A DNA stretch of 5,932 bases, from the NCBI GenBank assembly GCA_027349615.1, contig DAIEML010000148.1, forward strand, positions 1 through 5,932. Reading direction: 5' to 3'. This DNA is from Ignavibacteriales bacterium (GTDB taxonomy: Bacteria; Bacteroidota; Ignavibacteria; Ignavibacteriales; Ignavibacteriaceae). Within the stretch, counting starts at the first letter, position 1; every line of letters begins with the position of its first letter. Positions 5,222 through 5,932 of the stretch are shown here, one piece after another. The position numbers and the translations under genes are program-made. Under the pieces are notes generated by a model. It was not told the origin of the DNA. It saw only the letters and a list, made by a program, of their open reading frames with translations, and made no database searches.

Positions 5222-5932
5222 ATGAGTATCGAAAATTTTGTAGTTAAACCAAACTCGATGATTGATCTTTCAAAAATCAAAACCGACGACACAAACAGTT
5301 ATGCCTCAAAGGAAGAAGCGAAAAAAGATTTAAAGAAGAATATAAAAAAGATGATTTCTCTTCAGGAAAAACTTTACGCTGAAGATAAATATTCAATGTT
5401 ATTAATCTTTCAAGCGATGGATGCAGCCGGCAAAGATGGAACAATTAAACACGTAATGAGTGGCCTTAATCCGCAAGGAACCCAAGTTACAAGTTTTAAA
5501 CAACCTTCTACAGAAGAATTAAATCACGATTATCTTTGGCGCATTAACAAAGCTTTGCCTGAGCGCGGAAGAATTGGAATTTTCAACCGATCTTATTATG
5601 AAGAAGTCCTGGTTGTAAGAGTTCATGACTTAATTAGGAATGAAAAAATTCCGAAAGATTTAATTAACAATAAAATTTGGAACCAGCGATTCAAAGAAAT
5701 TAATGATTTTGAAAAATACTTGTATGATAACGGAATCGTCATCTTAAAATTTTTTCTGCATGTTTCCAAAGAAGAACAAAAGAAAAGATTTTTAGAGCGA
5801 ATTGATAAAAAATCAAAGAACTGGAAATTCTCTGATGCTGATATTAAGGAAAGACAATATTGGAATGAATATCAGAAATGTTATCAAGAAGCGATTTCAG
5901 CGACAAGTAAAAAACATGCGCCGTGGTTTATC
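5222..5932 (+). CDS. Polyphosphate kinase 2-family polyphosphate:nucleotide phosphotransferase (C-terminus cut by the right edge)
   Basis: The 237 visible residues form most of a PPK2 domain. Walker A is DAAGKDGT at 67-74 (K71). The second conserved block is GIFNRSYYEEVLVVRVH at 119-135, which holds the Asn/Arg and lid residues, followed by INDFEKYL, LKFFLHVSKEEQKKRF (175-190) and NWKFS. The sequence stops inside HAPWFI, where the family normally continues with an IPAD-type motif and a last helix, so roughly 30-45 residues are missing. These cytoplasmic enzymes move phosphate between inorganic polyphosphate and nucleotides. The GKDGT loop and the NPQG-TSF-P segment (83-95) resemble the branch that phosphorylates AMP and/or ADP from polyphosphate (PPK2 class III-like). 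The ATG at 5222 gives the family's usual N-terminus; only A-rich sequence precedes it. It may be transcribed with the lipoprotein gene 33 bases upstream. Confidence 0.93.
   Translation, partial: MSIENFVVKPNSMIDLSKIKTDDTNSYASKEEAKKDLKKNIKKMISLQEKLYAEDKYSMLLIFQAMDAAGKDGTIKHVMSGLNPQGTQVTSFKQPSTEELNHDYLWRINKALPERGRIGIFNRSYYEEVLVVRVHDLIRNEKIPKDLINNKIWNQRFKEINDFEKYLYDNGIVILKFFLHVSKEEQKKRFLERIDKKSKNWKFSDADIKERQYWNEYQKCYQEAISATSKKHAPWFI

Overview
This is an AT-rich stretch of chromosome with eight protein-coding genes, two of them cut by the window edges. I see no RNA gene, insertion sequence, CRISPR array, origin or attachment site. The low GC, the A/T-rich leaders without a Shine-Dalgarno in most genes (a clear one only before the TolC-like and Trm112-like genes), a -7-like TAnnTTTG element before the tetR gene and the style of the proteins suggest a member of the Bacteroidota/Ignavibacteriota group. 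That placement is an inference and not secure.

Layout from left to right: (a) 1-271, minus strand, the start of a TolC-type outer-membrane efflux protein that runs off the left edge; (b) 464-1102, minus, a TetR/AcrR-type repressor just upstream of it; (c) 1103-1333, a regulatory region with a promoter and two good plus one weaker copy of a TTGG-N3-CCAA palindrome, probably the repressor's own operators; (d) 1334-4339, minus, a compact cluster transcribed in the order DNA-3-methyladenine glycosylase I (tag), Trm112-like small protein, isoprenylcysteine-methyltransferase-like membrane protein, secreted zinc N-acetylmuramoyl-L-alanine amidase; (e) 4340-4450, a divergent intergenic region; (f) 4451-5188, plus, a lipoprotein alpha/beta-hydrolase (esterase/peptidase-like), followed after 33 bases by (g) 5222 to the right edge, plus, a polyphosphate kinase 2 (PPK2)-family nucleotide phosphotransferase missing its C-terminal end.

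The left part fits a self-regulated multidrug-efflux operon: TetR represses itself and the downstream tolC, and membrane-fusion and RND pump genes would be expected beyond the left edge. The central cluster mixes DNA repair, a possible methyltransferase cofactor/methyltransferase pair and cell-wall hydrolysis, and looks like ordinary housekeeping genes sharing a transcript. The plus-strand pair has no obvious shared pathway. I did not find convincing evidence of a new biological system. The most informative signals are the operator cluster at 1136-1230, the inverted repeat at 368-419 and the probable autoinhibitory segment in the amidase.
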